Shown here: positions 1 through 5,305 of the stretch, piece after piece
How the letters are laid out: every line of letters begins with the position of its first letter
Position numbering within the stretch: the first letter of the stretch is position 1
Assembly (NCBI GenBank): GCA_031415695.1
Contig: JANOSH010000008.1
Span: forward strand, 1 to 6,746
Source of the DNA: JANOSH01 sp031415695
GTDB taxonomy: Bacteria; Actinomycetota; Acidimicrobiia; Acidimicrobiales; Ilumatobacteraceae
Direction of reading: 5' to 3'
DNA: 6,746 nt
Notes under the pieces: model-generated
Databases searched by the model: none
What the model was told of the DNA's origin: nothing
What the model saw: only the letters and a program-made list of their open reading frames with translations
Translations under genes and position numbers: made by a program

Positions 1-1
1 G

Positions 2-163
2 ACCTTCGTCGTCGTGGGAGACGAGTTGATGCACCAGTTCGCTGGGTTCGCTGTCTGCGTGCCGACGATCCGCGACCCGAAGGTTCTGCAGTACCATCAG
101 CGGCAGCTGCTGTCACTCGTTGACCAGCAGACGGAGGTTGGGCATGTCGCGGAAGAAGCGTGA
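2..163 (+). CDS. C-terminal end of an unknown protein (5' partial)
   Basis: The reading frame is open from the window edge and ends at TGA 161-163, giving 53 residues of a C-terminus. It begins TFVVVGDELMHQF and ends in a polar stretch, QQTEVGHVAEEA. I choose this frame because it reads as an ordinary soluble protein (hydrophobic strand, then a Gln-rich helix). Its stop also overlaps the start of the next gene by 20 bases, as is usual in this block. I do not recognise the family, and no catalytic motif is visible in the part present. The start and most of the gene lie outside the window. Confidence 0.65.
   Translation, partial: TFVVVGDELMHQFAGFAVCVPTIRDPKVLQYHQRQLLSLVDQQTEVGHVAEEA
133..137 (+). 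promoter_or_regulatory. Ribosome binding site fixing the cupin-like start
   Basis: GGAGG lies six bases before ATG 144. It supports that ATG over the in-frame TTG at 120, which has no comparable site upstream. Confidence 0.65.
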
Positions 164-518
164 AGGCAACGCTGCCTACTCGATCTCGACGCCTGAGGGT
201 AAGAAGGTGTTCGACGGGTTCGAGTGGTTCTCATTCCGCGGGTGGACAGTTGGTGTGCATCGCTTCGTCGGAGCTGATGCGCCCGACTGCTTCCACACCC
301 ACTTTGGCGTCGCCTATCGGCTGATCCTGTGGGGCGGTTATGTCGAGGAGGTTCTCAGGTATGGTCGGACGCGGCGGCGCACCTGGTACCCAGGTCGGTT
401 CGGTCGCATCACTCACGACTACGAGCACCGAGTCGATTACCTGCTCAACGGAAAGTCGTCCTGGTCGCTCTGGCTGCGCGGCCCGATCACCCACCCGATC
501 ACAACGAGAGGTTGCTGA
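144..518 (+). CDS. Small cupin-like (double-stranded beta-helix) protein
   Basis: This 124-aa protein has the layout of the short cupin-type proteins common in tailed phages. HTH at residues 51-53 gives the His pair of a metal-binding HxH motif. It is followed by LILWGGYVEE (61-70) with an acidic residue in the position of the usual Glu ligand, then a Gly and HRV (H95) as the likely third His, and a closing WSLWLRGP strand (107-114). Known cupins bind a metal ion and act as isomerases, dioxygenases or sugar-binding proteins, but the substrate cannot be read from this sequence. The start at 144 is set by GGAGG six bases upstream. The gene begins inside the previous one and stops one base before the next ATG, so it is probably translated with them. 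The phage role is unknown, and the cupin assignment rests on motif spacing alone. Confidence 0.6.
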   Translation: MSRKKREGNAAYSISTPEGKKVFDGFEWFSFRGWTVGVHRFVGADAPDCFHTHFGVAYRLILWGGYVEEVLRYGRTRRRTWYPGRFGRITHDYEHRVDYLLNGKSSWSLWLRGPITHPITTRGC

Positions 519-519
519 C

Positions 520-666
520 ATGAAAAAGAGCTTTCTGGTTCTTATTACCCTTTGGGTTCTCCTCGCGGTCGCCGTAGTCGTTGACACATTACGCCGCCAG
601 CGCGACTTAGTTGATTGGCGGTTTGACGTCGAGGAGCGCCTCGACCGCTTAGAGTCGCAGCCATGA
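520..666 (+). CDS. Single-pass membrane protein, 48 aa, unknown
   Basis: The protein starts MKKSF and then has one strongly hydrophobic segment, residues 4-22 (FLVLITLWVLLAVAVVV). A charged tail of about 25 residues follows (LRRQRDLVDW...EERLDRLE), which could form an amphipathic or coiled-coil helix. Two lysines precede the helix and Arg-rich sequence follows it, so the orientation is ambiguous. A GAGAGG sequence lies eight bases before ATG 520. The stop overlaps the next start as ATGA. It could be an accessory lysis or membrane-anchoring protein, but nothing identifies it. The regular gene layout and the typical small-membrane-protein composition support that it is real. Confidence 0.6.
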   Translation: MKKSFLVLITLWVLLAVAVVVDTLRRQRDLVDWRFDVEERLDRLESQP

Positions 667-1775
667 TCATCTTCCAGAACGACGGCGTGGTGCCTATCGC
701 AGCCTTCACGACCTTCGGGATGTCCGCGAAGCCGGGCTCCACCAACCCCATCGGCAAGTTCGGGACGGGCCTCAAGAACTCGGTCGCGATCATCTTGCGG
801 CTCGGCGGCACAGTCACGCTGTTCCGCGGCCTTGAGGAGTACGTCTTCTACACGAAGGAGGAGGACTTCCGCGGGCAGACGTTCGCGCGCGTTCGCATGA
901 AGCGCCGGCGTGGGATCCTTGCTCGCTGGTCCTATGAGGAGCTGCCCTTCACGACGGAGCTTGGTAAGCACTGGCTCCCGTGGATGGCTGTTCGCGAACT
1001 CGAAGCCAACTGTCGCGACGAGCAGAACCCGAACTCGTTCAAGACAGATCCTGTCTGGGTCGAGAATCACTTGCAGGACCTGATCTCGCTCGACCAGACG
1101 GTGATCGTCGTTGACTGCGAGGAGTTCGAGACGGCCTACCAGAACCTCGACGAGATCTTCCTGCGCGGCAAGCAGTTGCTGCATGAGGACTCGATCTGCC
1201 GCATCTACGAAGGGGCGAGCAAGTATCTGTTCTACCGCGGTATGCGTGTCACCGACCTGCGGAAGCCGTCGCTGTTCACCTACGAGATGAAGGACGTGAC
1301 CCTCACCGAGGATAGGACGTCTATGTACTCCTACTACGACTCGATGCAGATCAAGAAGAGCTTGCTCGCCTGCAACGTCGAGTCGATCATTGACAAGGTA
1401 GTGCAGAAATCAGCCGACACCTACGAGGGGACCTTCGACTGGGACGACAAGAAGCCTAGCGTGTCGCCTGTATGGCGGTCGTCACTTGGCTTCTCAGGCA
1501 TCAGTCCCCGCTTCGTGACGCTGCGCGAGAACTTGAACTACGGGATCCGCGATGCAGAGGAGATCTCGATCGAGTTGACTGTGGGCTCTTGGGCCCGCAT
1601 CCTGAAGTTGCTCGAGGACAACGACGACGCAGCCTCGCCCGCGGTGCGTGAGCAGCTGGTCGAGTCCGGGTGGCGTGACGTCGAAAAACCGTCCGAAGCT
1701 GTCGAAGTCGAAGAAGACACGGCCGTCGAAGACGAACCGTTTAAACAGGCAGTCGAAGACGACATGCCATTCTAG
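663..1775 (+). CDS. GHKL-like ATPase domain protein with permuted motif order and SSB-like tail
   Basis: 370 aa. The N-terminus resembles the nucleotide-binding part of the GHKL (Bergerat-fold) ATPases such as Hsp90, MORC and T4 rIIA. A G1-like strand with NDG (residues 6-8) is followed by TTFGMSAK (16-23) and then a Gly-rich G2/lid motif, IGKFGTGLKNS (30-40). The N-box helix that normally precedes these is absent upstream. An excellent N-box-like match, RELEANCRDE (111-120, with E112, N116 and D119 in E-x3-N-x2-D spacing), lies about 75 residues downstream, followed by a strand TVIVVD (146-151). The motif LTEDRT (214-219) looks familiar from related phage proteins. The C-terminus (from about 342) is acidic and ends in two copies of an acidic PF tip, AVEDEPF and AVEDDMPF. 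Translation is probably coupled to the preceding gene through ATGA, because the ribosome site is weak. ATP binding, the permutation and any role in DNA metabolism are inferences. Confidence 0.6.
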   Translation: MIIFQNDGVVPIAAFTTFGMSAKPGSTNPIGKFGTGLKNSVAIILRLGGTVTLFRGLEEYVFYTKEEDFRGQTFARVRMKRRRGILARWSYEELPFTTELGKHWLPWMAVRELEANCRDEQNPNSFKTDPVWVENHLQDLISLDQTVIVVDCEEFETAYQNLDEIFLRGKQLLHEDSICRIYEGASKYLFYRGMRVTDLRKPSLFTYEMKDVTLTEDRTSMYSYYDSMQIKKSLLACNVESIIDKVVQKSADTYEGTFDWDDKKPSVSPVWRSSLGFSGISPRFVTLRENLNYGIRDAEEISIELTVGSWARILKLLEDNDDAASPAVREQLVESGWRDVEKPSEAVEVEEDTAVEDEPFKQAVEDDMPF

Positions 1776-1784
1776 GAGAAGACT

Positions 1785-2030
1785 ATGGAACCTGCCATTC
1801 CTGACATCTGGTCAACGATCTGCGAGGCTCTTCGGGGCACATGCGACTCGCTGGTGTCTGTACTCGAGAATCACGACCAGGAGGCGCTCGAGGACGACGC
1901 ATCCTTCCTTGAGTGGCTCGACAACGAGATCTTTCGCTGCGACGATTGCGGCTGGTGGTGTGAGATCTCAGAGGAGTCGTCCGAGGAAGCAGATAGGGAG
2001 GGCGAGATGGTTTGTCGTGAGTGCGTATGA
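1785..2030 (+). CDS. Small zinc-ribbon-like protein, 81 aa
   Basis: The N-terminal half is an acidic, probably helical stretch (residues 8-50). The C-terminal half has two Cys knuckles, CDDC (52-55) and CREC (77-80), with a further Cys at 59. The pattern C-x2-C...C-x2-C with GWW after the first pair is what one expects of a small treble-clef or zinc-ribbon fold. The linker between the knuckles is very acidic (SEESSEEADREGE), which argues against direct DNA binding and rather for protein contacts. AGGAG sits six bases before ATG 1785, inside the tail of the GHKL-like gene. The stop overlaps the next start as ATGA. Function is not identifiable; small Cys4 proteins of this kind are frequent in phage early regions. 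Confidence 0.6.
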   Translation: MEPAIPDIWSTICEALRGTCDSLVSVLENHDQEALEDDASFLEWLDNEIFRCDDCGWWCEISEESSEEADREGEMVCRECV

Positions 2031-2209
2031 AGGTCATGGTTCAGTGGCGCATGGACGCAGCCTGGGAACCGTGCGAGTTCGCGACGTGCCCGCGTGAGCA
2101 TGAGAAAGTATTCTGGGCAGGCAAGCGCTTCCGCGTCTGCCAGGTTCAGCATCACGGAATAGAGGATGAGTGGGTGCCTCACTTGATCCTACAGGAGGAG
2201 CGAGCATGA
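2027..2209 (+). CDS. Unknown small protein, 60 aa
   Basis: Starting at ATG 2027 the product is MKVMVQWRMDAAWEPCEF..., with Cys at 16, 21 and 38 and a likely all-beta C-terminal half (FRVCQVQHHG...VPHLILQEE). ATG 2027 is preferred over an in-frame GTG at 2021 because it makes the ATGA overlap seen at many junctions here. There is no strong ribosome site, so re-initiation after the zinc-ribbon gene is likely. I do not recognise the family. The three cysteines and a His (25) could bind metal, but their spacing fits no standard motif. Confidence 0.5.
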   Translation: MKVMVQWRMDAAWEPCEFATCPREHEKVFWAGKRFRVCQVQHHGIEDEWVPHLILQEERA

Positions 2210-2424
2210 AGTGCGTAGCGAGACACTGGTCGGGCAAGGAGTGGGTTTACCTCACGCCTCGGCGTTCGACGGGACGGCAGTATGAGGATCGCTCGTCCTG
2301 GGGCTCGTTCGATGATGCGAAGATCTTCAACACGCGGGCAGCTGCGACGAACTCGGCGCGGCAGAATCTTGGTCATGAGGGCTTCGAGGTGAGGACCGTG
2401 ATCATCACAGAAGGAGAATGGTAA
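2206..2424 (+). CDS. Unknown small protein, 72 aa
   Basis: ATG 2206 is preceded by a perfect AGGAGG at 2193-2198, seven bases away. It overlaps the previous stop as ATGA, so this start is secure. The product has a Trp- and Tyr-rich beta-like N-terminus (MKCVARHWSGKEWVYL). A central segment, WGSFDDAKIFNTRAAATNSA (residues 32-51), has the feel of the many short phage proteins that turn from a strand into one amphipathic helix. A final strand, VRTVII, ends the chain. I see no catalytic residues and cannot name a function. The upstream in-frame TTG at 2170 is rejected because it lies inside the previous gene without a ribosome site. Confidence 0.55.
   Translation: MKCVARHWSGKEWVYLTPRRSTGRQYEDRSSWGSFDDAKIFNTRAAATNSARQNLGHEGFEVRTVIITEGEW
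2411..2416 (+). promoter_or_regulatory. Ribosome binding site choosing between two ATGs
   Basis: AAGGAG lies seven bases before ATG 2424 but only one base before the in-frame ATG 2418. The later ATG is therefore the functional start of the next gene. Confidence 0.65.
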
Positions 2425-2996
2425 TGTGTCTTTATGTCAAGAAAAGCTTCACCAACGGACACTTCAAGGAAGGCAACCTTGAGTTCGTCTTTGGCTTGAC
2501 GCGTCCGATTGCGAAGCACCTAACCGGCTGCGAGACGATCAATCCCAACGTGTTCTTGGGCGTTGCTCAGAGCGCGACGACTGTCCGCATCTATGGGCTT
2601 GAGCGAAAGTGTATGGACCAGCTGCGGATGCTGCTTCCCACCGGATTCCAGCCACGGTCGGTCAATAAGGTTCAAGCGTGGACCTATCGCGGTTCGACGG
2701 TCAAAGGTGACGACATTGGTGAGCATGCGGCGGTCGGTGGCTTTGCTGTCGGATCAGTTCACATGCGGACCTGGAGCGACTCGATCAACCTCGACCGCTT
2801 CGACGTTACCGAAGTGATCTACGGTCCTGGGTTCGTGTCGTTCCGCATCCCCGAACTCGATGCCCCTGACCACGGTGGACGCAAAGCGTTCTTTGACCCC
2901 TACACGGCTGTTCGCGCACTGCTCACGGAGCTCAGGGTCACCTGGTCCGAGAACAAGACGTCAATCATCATTGACAAGAGAAAGGACAAGGCGTGA
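2424..2996 (+). CDS. Unknown protein, 190 aa
   Basis: The product begins MCLYVKKSFTNGHFKEGN and appears mixed alpha/beta. It has several predicted strands (LEFVFGLT, TTVRIYGL, GGFAVGSVHMRTW, FVSFRIPEL) and a charged C-terminal end (IIIDKRKDKA). There is no transmembrane segment, signal peptide or recognisable nucleotide-binding motif. ATG 2424 is the start supported by AAGGAG; it forms a TAATG junction with the previous gene. The stop overlaps the GTG of the MazG-like gene as GTGA, so it is probably translated with the nucleotide-metabolism genes that follow. I do not recognise the family; close relatives would most likely be other phage hypothetical proteins. Confidence 0.6.
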   Translation: MCLYVKKSFTNGHFKEGNLEFVFGLTRPIAKHLTGCETINPNVFLGVAQSATTVRIYGLERKCMDQLRMLLPTGFQPRSVNKVQAWTYRGSTVKGDDIGEHAAVGGFAVGSVHMRTWSDSINLDRFDVTEVIYGPGFVSFRIPELDAPDHGGRKAFFDPYTAVRALLTELRVTWSENKTSIIIDKRKDKA

Positions 2997-3265
2997 ACTT
3001 CAAGGAGCACTTGCTCGGGAAGATCGCCGAGGAAGCCTGCGAGGTCGGACAGATTGCGCTCAAGTCGCAGCAGTTCGGCCTCGACTCCTGGCATCCTGAC
3101 GACGTGACGAAGACCAACCGGGACCTCCTGGTTGGTGAACTCAACGACCTCCTGGCCGTCGTGCTCATGCTGGATCCGAGCATCGCGCTCGAGATCGAGT
3201 TCGGGAACGCGGCTCAGGTTGCGAAGGTCGTCAAGGTGCAACATTATGGAGCGAGAACATGCTAA
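2993..3265 (+). CDS. MazG-like nucleotide pyrophosphohydrolase, 90 aa
   Basis: A short all-helical protein with the metal-binding signature of the MazG/all-alpha NTP pyrophosphohydrolase superfamily. EEACE (residues 13-17) gives EE-x2-E in helix 1, and ELND (49-52) gives E-x2-D in a later helix. The intervening KSQQFGLDS and TNRDLLV resemble phage MazG-like proteins. Such enzymes split (d)NTPs into (d)NMP and pyrophosphate using Mg2+; phage versions are thought to tune nucleotide pools or alarmones. At 90 aa it is a minimal single-domain form. The start is GTG 2993 with AAAGGA six bases upstream, and no internal ATG fits. It overlaps the following gene by seven bases, which itself resembles another pyrophosphohydrolase. 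The substrate cannot be deduced. Confidence 0.65.
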   Translation: MNFKEHLLGKIAEEACEVGQIALKSQQFGLDSWHPDDVTKTNRDLLVGELNDLLAVVLMLDPSIALEIEFGNAAQVAKVVKVQHYGARTC

Positions 3266-4350
3266 AAGATACCAACCCGAAGGACGCCGTGGGCGTTCGC
3301 AAGTGGCGGCAATACTGCACTGTCCCCATCACGATCATCTGGGAACTAGGCGTCGCCATGCTCGAAGGAGCAAGGAAGTACGGGCGACACAACTATCGGG
3401 TGGCCGGGGTGAGGGCTAGCGTCTATGTGGACGCCGCGAAGGGTCACATTGACTCCTGGTGGGAAGGCGAAGACATTGACGAGGATTCTGGGCTGTCGCA
3501 TATCACGAAGGCCATGGCGAGCTTGGCAGTCCTACGGGACGCGATGCTCAACGACTTGGTGACGGACGACCGTCCGCCGAAGGTCAAGAACTTCTACCAG
3601 TTCAGGGCTGACATGCAGAAGGCCGTCGAGTCGATCATGGAACGGCATCCGGATGCCAAGGAGCCCTTCACAGAGCTCGGTCAGCGGGCGGTTCGCGAGG
3701 CCGCGGGCGTCGTGTTAGGGGCGAAGGCTGCAAGGTCAAGCGCTGACGAGATGGCTGCGTGTCTCAAGGCTGCTTATGGTCTGCCGACGACGCGCATGGA
3801 CATCACGGCGCGGCGCGAGAAGCTGGAAGGCATCACGGTGGGCAAGGCATGGGTTGACGAGGCCGCAACGTGGAACGCCACGGAGGCTGACTTCGTCGAC
3901 CAGGCGATCCTATCGAACACCAAAGCACGGCCTTACGTCGTCGCGCATCGGGACTTGGGCATCGAGTTTGTCCATCCAGATGATCCTGAGTTCGACCAGA
4001 TGCACGTCTATGGTGGCCTCACGACGAAGCAGTTGTGCTTGCTCGTGATGGCTGAGGCCGCTCCTGGGCAAGGCTGCGGCATGAACCTCGCGAGTAAGAC
4101 GGGCAACCTGACCATCCATCGACCAGACGTCTTCGACGAGCTGCTGCGTCGTGTCACGGTTCGGTTGACGTGCCAAGACACTTATGAGTGTCGGCTAGAC
4201 TTCGCGGATGGTGGGTTCCGAGAATGCTCGACGCGCTTGTCTGCGGACGACTGGTTCATTGCGTGTCCAGGTGTTCGCGTCACGCCGCGACCAAAGCGCA
4301 GCATGATGAAACCGAAAGATGGCGCAACGGGAGGCGGGACAGGATGCTGA
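3259..4350 (+). CDS. dATP/dGTP diphosphohydrolase-like domain fused to an unknown C-terminal region
   Basis: 363 aa. Residues 5 to about 105 closely match what I know of the phage 'dATP/dGTP diphosphohydrolase, N-terminal' family (formerly DUF5664, MazG-like). Matching segments are TNPKDAVG (5-12), ELGVAMLEGARKYGRHNY (29-46), and GHIDSWWEGEDIDEDSG (61-77) followed by H81 and KA. The conserved E36, H62, E69, D72 and H81 probably form the helical metal and nucleotide site. Relatives cleave purine dNTPs to monophosphates, and some serve phages that replace adenine with 2-aminoadenine. Family members I recall are about 150-200 aa. Here about 225 further residues follow, with no motif I recognise: an acidic/Trp region (AWVDEAATWNATEADFVD, 197-214), a Cys-containing middle and a Gly-rich end. 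The start at 3259 has GGAG seven bases upstream. Enzyme class is fairly secure for the N-terminus; the rest is unknown. Confidence 0.7.
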   Translation: MLKDTNPKDAVGVRKWRQYCTVPITIIWELGVAMLEGARKYGRHNYRVAGVRASVYVDAAKGHIDSWWEGEDIDEDSGLSHITKAMASLAVLRDAMLNDLVTDDRPPKVKNFYQFRADMQKAVESIMERHPDAKEPFTELGQRAVREAAGVVLGAKAARSSADEMAACLKAAYGLPTTRMDITARREKLEGITVGKAWVDEAATWNATEADFVDQAILSNTKARPYVVAHRDLGIEFVHPDDPEFDQMHVYGGLTTKQLCLLVMAEAAPGQGCGMNLASKTGNLTIHRPDVFDELLRRVTVRLTCQDTYECRLDFADGGFRECSTRLSADDWFIACPGVRVTPRPKRSMMKPKDGATGGGTGC

Positions 4351-4667
4351 GAGCAGGAATCTTCTGGCTGATGCTGACGGGCGCAGCCTCAGCACATGAC
4401 TGGTACGACCCGACGTGCTGCTCGGACAAGGACTGCGCACCGATCCCATCTGAGGCTGTGAAGATCACACCTAAAGGATATGAGGTGACGCTAGAAGTGG
4501 GTGAGCATCCTATGGTTCGGACGCGCCTATTCCAGGTGATCCCGTTCGCATCGGACGACGTGATGCCGTCGCAGGACGAGCATTACCATGCCTGCGTCAT
4601 GCCAGGATCACCGTCGGCTGGCATGCCGCGCATCATCTGCTTCTATGTGGGAGGAGGGATGGCATGA
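4344..4667 (+). CDS. Exported Cys-rich protein of the 'HDWY' type, 107 aa
   Basis: The N-terminus MLRAGIFWLMLTGAASA is a typical Sec signal peptide with an ASA cleavage site after residue 17. The mature protein then starts HDWYDPTCCSDKDCAPIP. Together with the later HYHACVMPG (80-88) and IICFYV (97-102), it matches a family of small periplasmic proteins I associate with Rhizobiales genomes and phages. Five cysteines (25, 26, 31, 84, 99) suggest disulphides, although the odd number leaves one free. ATG 4344 is chosen over an upstream in-frame GTG because it places the signal peptide at the terminus and follows a GGGAGG sequence nine bases away. It overlaps the previous stop by seven bases. Export by a phage could serve superinfection exclusion or envelope modification, but no function is established to my knowledge. 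Confidence 0.65.
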   Translation: MLRAGIFWLMLTGAASAHDWYDPTCCSDKDCAPIPSEAVKITPKGYEVTLEVGEHPMVRTRLFQVIPFASDDVMPSQDEHYHACVMPGSPSAGMPRIICFYVGGGMA

Positions 4668-4852
4668 AGGTTGCAGAGCTAGCCGAGGCGTTTAAACAGC
4701 TCGAGGCGCATGGTCATGGCGACCTCGACGTCCGTCTTGTGATGGGGAATGGTAAGGAGAAAACAGTGTGCGGCTGGGAGCTTGTTTCGGTTGTGTCGCA
4801 TCTAAACGGGCAAGACGTGCGGTTGCGCTTGTTCGTCGATTCTCCTTTCTAA
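4664..4852 (+). CDS. Unknown small protein, 62 aa; last gene of the upstream block
   Basis: ATG 4664 overlaps the previous stop as ATGA, and GGAGGAGG (4650-4657) lies six bases upstream, so the start is secure. The product opens with a helix (MKVAELAEAFKQLEAHGHGD) and continues with strands (DVRLVMG, VRLRLFVD). This recalls the short phage proteins with an 'L...L..HGDL.V.....G' pattern that often accompany replication or nucleotide genes, but no activity is known to me. It ends in TAA 4850-4852 just before the first intergenic gap, so it is probably the last gene of the long transcription unit. Confidence 0.55.
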   Translation: MKVAELAEAFKQLEAHGHGDLDVRLVMGNGKEKTVCGWELVSVVSHLNGQDVRLRLFVDSPF

Positions 4853-4884
4853 ACAACGTCAACTGAGGATTTAGGATAAAAGTT

Positions 4885-4915
4885 AGTTATACCCGGTTGC
4901 GTGCTGGGTATAACT
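4885..4915 (+). promoter_or_regulatory. Perfect 10-bp inverted repeat (hairpin or operator)
   Basis: AGTTATACCC at 4885-4894 pairs exactly with GGGTATAACT at 4906-4915. With two G-U pairs and one G-C pair the stem extends to 13 bp around a five-base loop (4898-4902). There is no T-run after it, so it is not a classical intrinsic terminator. It sits between the end of a long operon and a new small gene, which fits an operator or a processing hairpin. The half-site GTTATA recurs just downstream at 4918-4923, forming a second, smaller inverted repeat with TATAAC 4909-4914 around TTG. Confidence 0.55.
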
Positions 4916-4942
4916 TGGTTATATGTTACAGATCAACGGAAT

Positions 4943-4946
4943 GGAG
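4943..4946 (+). promoter_or_regulatory. Ribosome binding site for the 55-aa membrane protein
   Basis: GGAG lies six bases before ATG 4953. It favours that start over the in-frame ATGs at 4923 and 4941, which lack a site. Confidence 0.5.
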
Positions 4947-4952
4947 ACTATC

Positions 4953-5120
4953 ATGCTCGAACTTCGCCACTACATCAACCGCAGCCTCGTTGGTTTCATC
5001 CTGCTTGCTGTTGTCGTGCTCACGCTGTTGTCGGTCCTCGTGCCGATCATCACGGACACGGTCGAGGCTGCGCGCTCGCTGTCGCTTGATATCTCGAAGA
5101 TCGGCCAGCCGAAGGAGTGA
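4953..5120 (+). CDS. Single-pass membrane protein, 55 aa, unknown
   Basis: The product MLELRHYINRSLVG... has one long hydrophobic segment, residues 12-33 (VGFILLAVVVLTLLSVLVPII). Basic residues precede it (R5, H6, R10) and a polar, partly acidic tail follows (TDTVEAARSLSLDISKIGQPKE). The positive-inside rule suggests a cytoplasmic N-terminus. It stands alone between two non-coding stretches, behind the GTTATA repeats, so it may have its own promoter or respond to the regulator binding there. Small single-helix proteins in this position can be antiholins, superinfection-exclusion factors or lysis regulators. Nothing in the sequence selects one of these. Confidence 0.5.
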   Translation: MLELRHYINRSLVGFILLAVVVLTLLSVLVPIITDTVEAARSLSLDISKIGQPKE

Positions 5121-5165
5121 GTAGTTAGCGCGCGATCACGATCACACACATGCGCGTGTATCGGT

Positions 5166-5305
5166 TGGTACCGCGGTATTCTGGTACTCCTCGTAAACCG
5201 TTGATTTGGTTGCGAGATTCGCGGTGCGAGTACCAAGCGGTACCAGTTGTGGTCAGTTTTAGCGCGTAACTGCTTGAGATTGCAGGACGATTGACCTGGT
5301 ACCGC
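5166..5305. repeat. TGGTACCGC repeat cluster with composite inverted arms
   Basis: TGGTACCGC occurs at 5166-5174 and 5297-5305, and its exact reverse complement GCGGTACCA at 5237-5245. A related unit TGGTACTC at 5182-5189 has its exact reverse complement GAGTACCA at 5228-5235. The first four form nested arms: two units on the left (5166-5189) and their inverses in mirrored order on the right (5228-5245). The gap between units is seven bases on the left and one base on the right, and 38 bases lie between the arms. The fifth unit stands alone 51 bases further on, directly after TTGACC. This is consistent with multiple binding sites for one dimeric protein or with a foldable DNA or RNA structure. 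Which of these applies is unknown. Confidence 0.65.

Noticed and set aside
381..395. ACCTGG-TAC-CCAGGT in the cupin-like gene and GACGG-TAC-CCGTC at 5545-5557
   Set aside because: Short hyphenated palindromes inside coding sequence, not matching the TGGTACCGC unit beyond GGTACC; probably chance.
231..1184. A 317-aa open frame on the minus strand
   Set aside because: It lies opposite three well-supported + strand genes, is rich in Arg, Asp and Leu as is usual for a shadow in GC-rich DNA, and shows no ribosome site or domain.
1739..4699. GTTTAAACAG appears at 1739-1748 and 4690-4699
   Set aside because: Both copies encode Phe-Lys-Gln in phase inside genes; two copies of a 10-mer from the same codons need no special explanation.
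4885..4915. Reading the hairpin as a rho-independent terminator of the upstream operon
   Set aside because: The stem has only moderate GC content and is not followed by a run of T; an operator or processing role fits at least as well.
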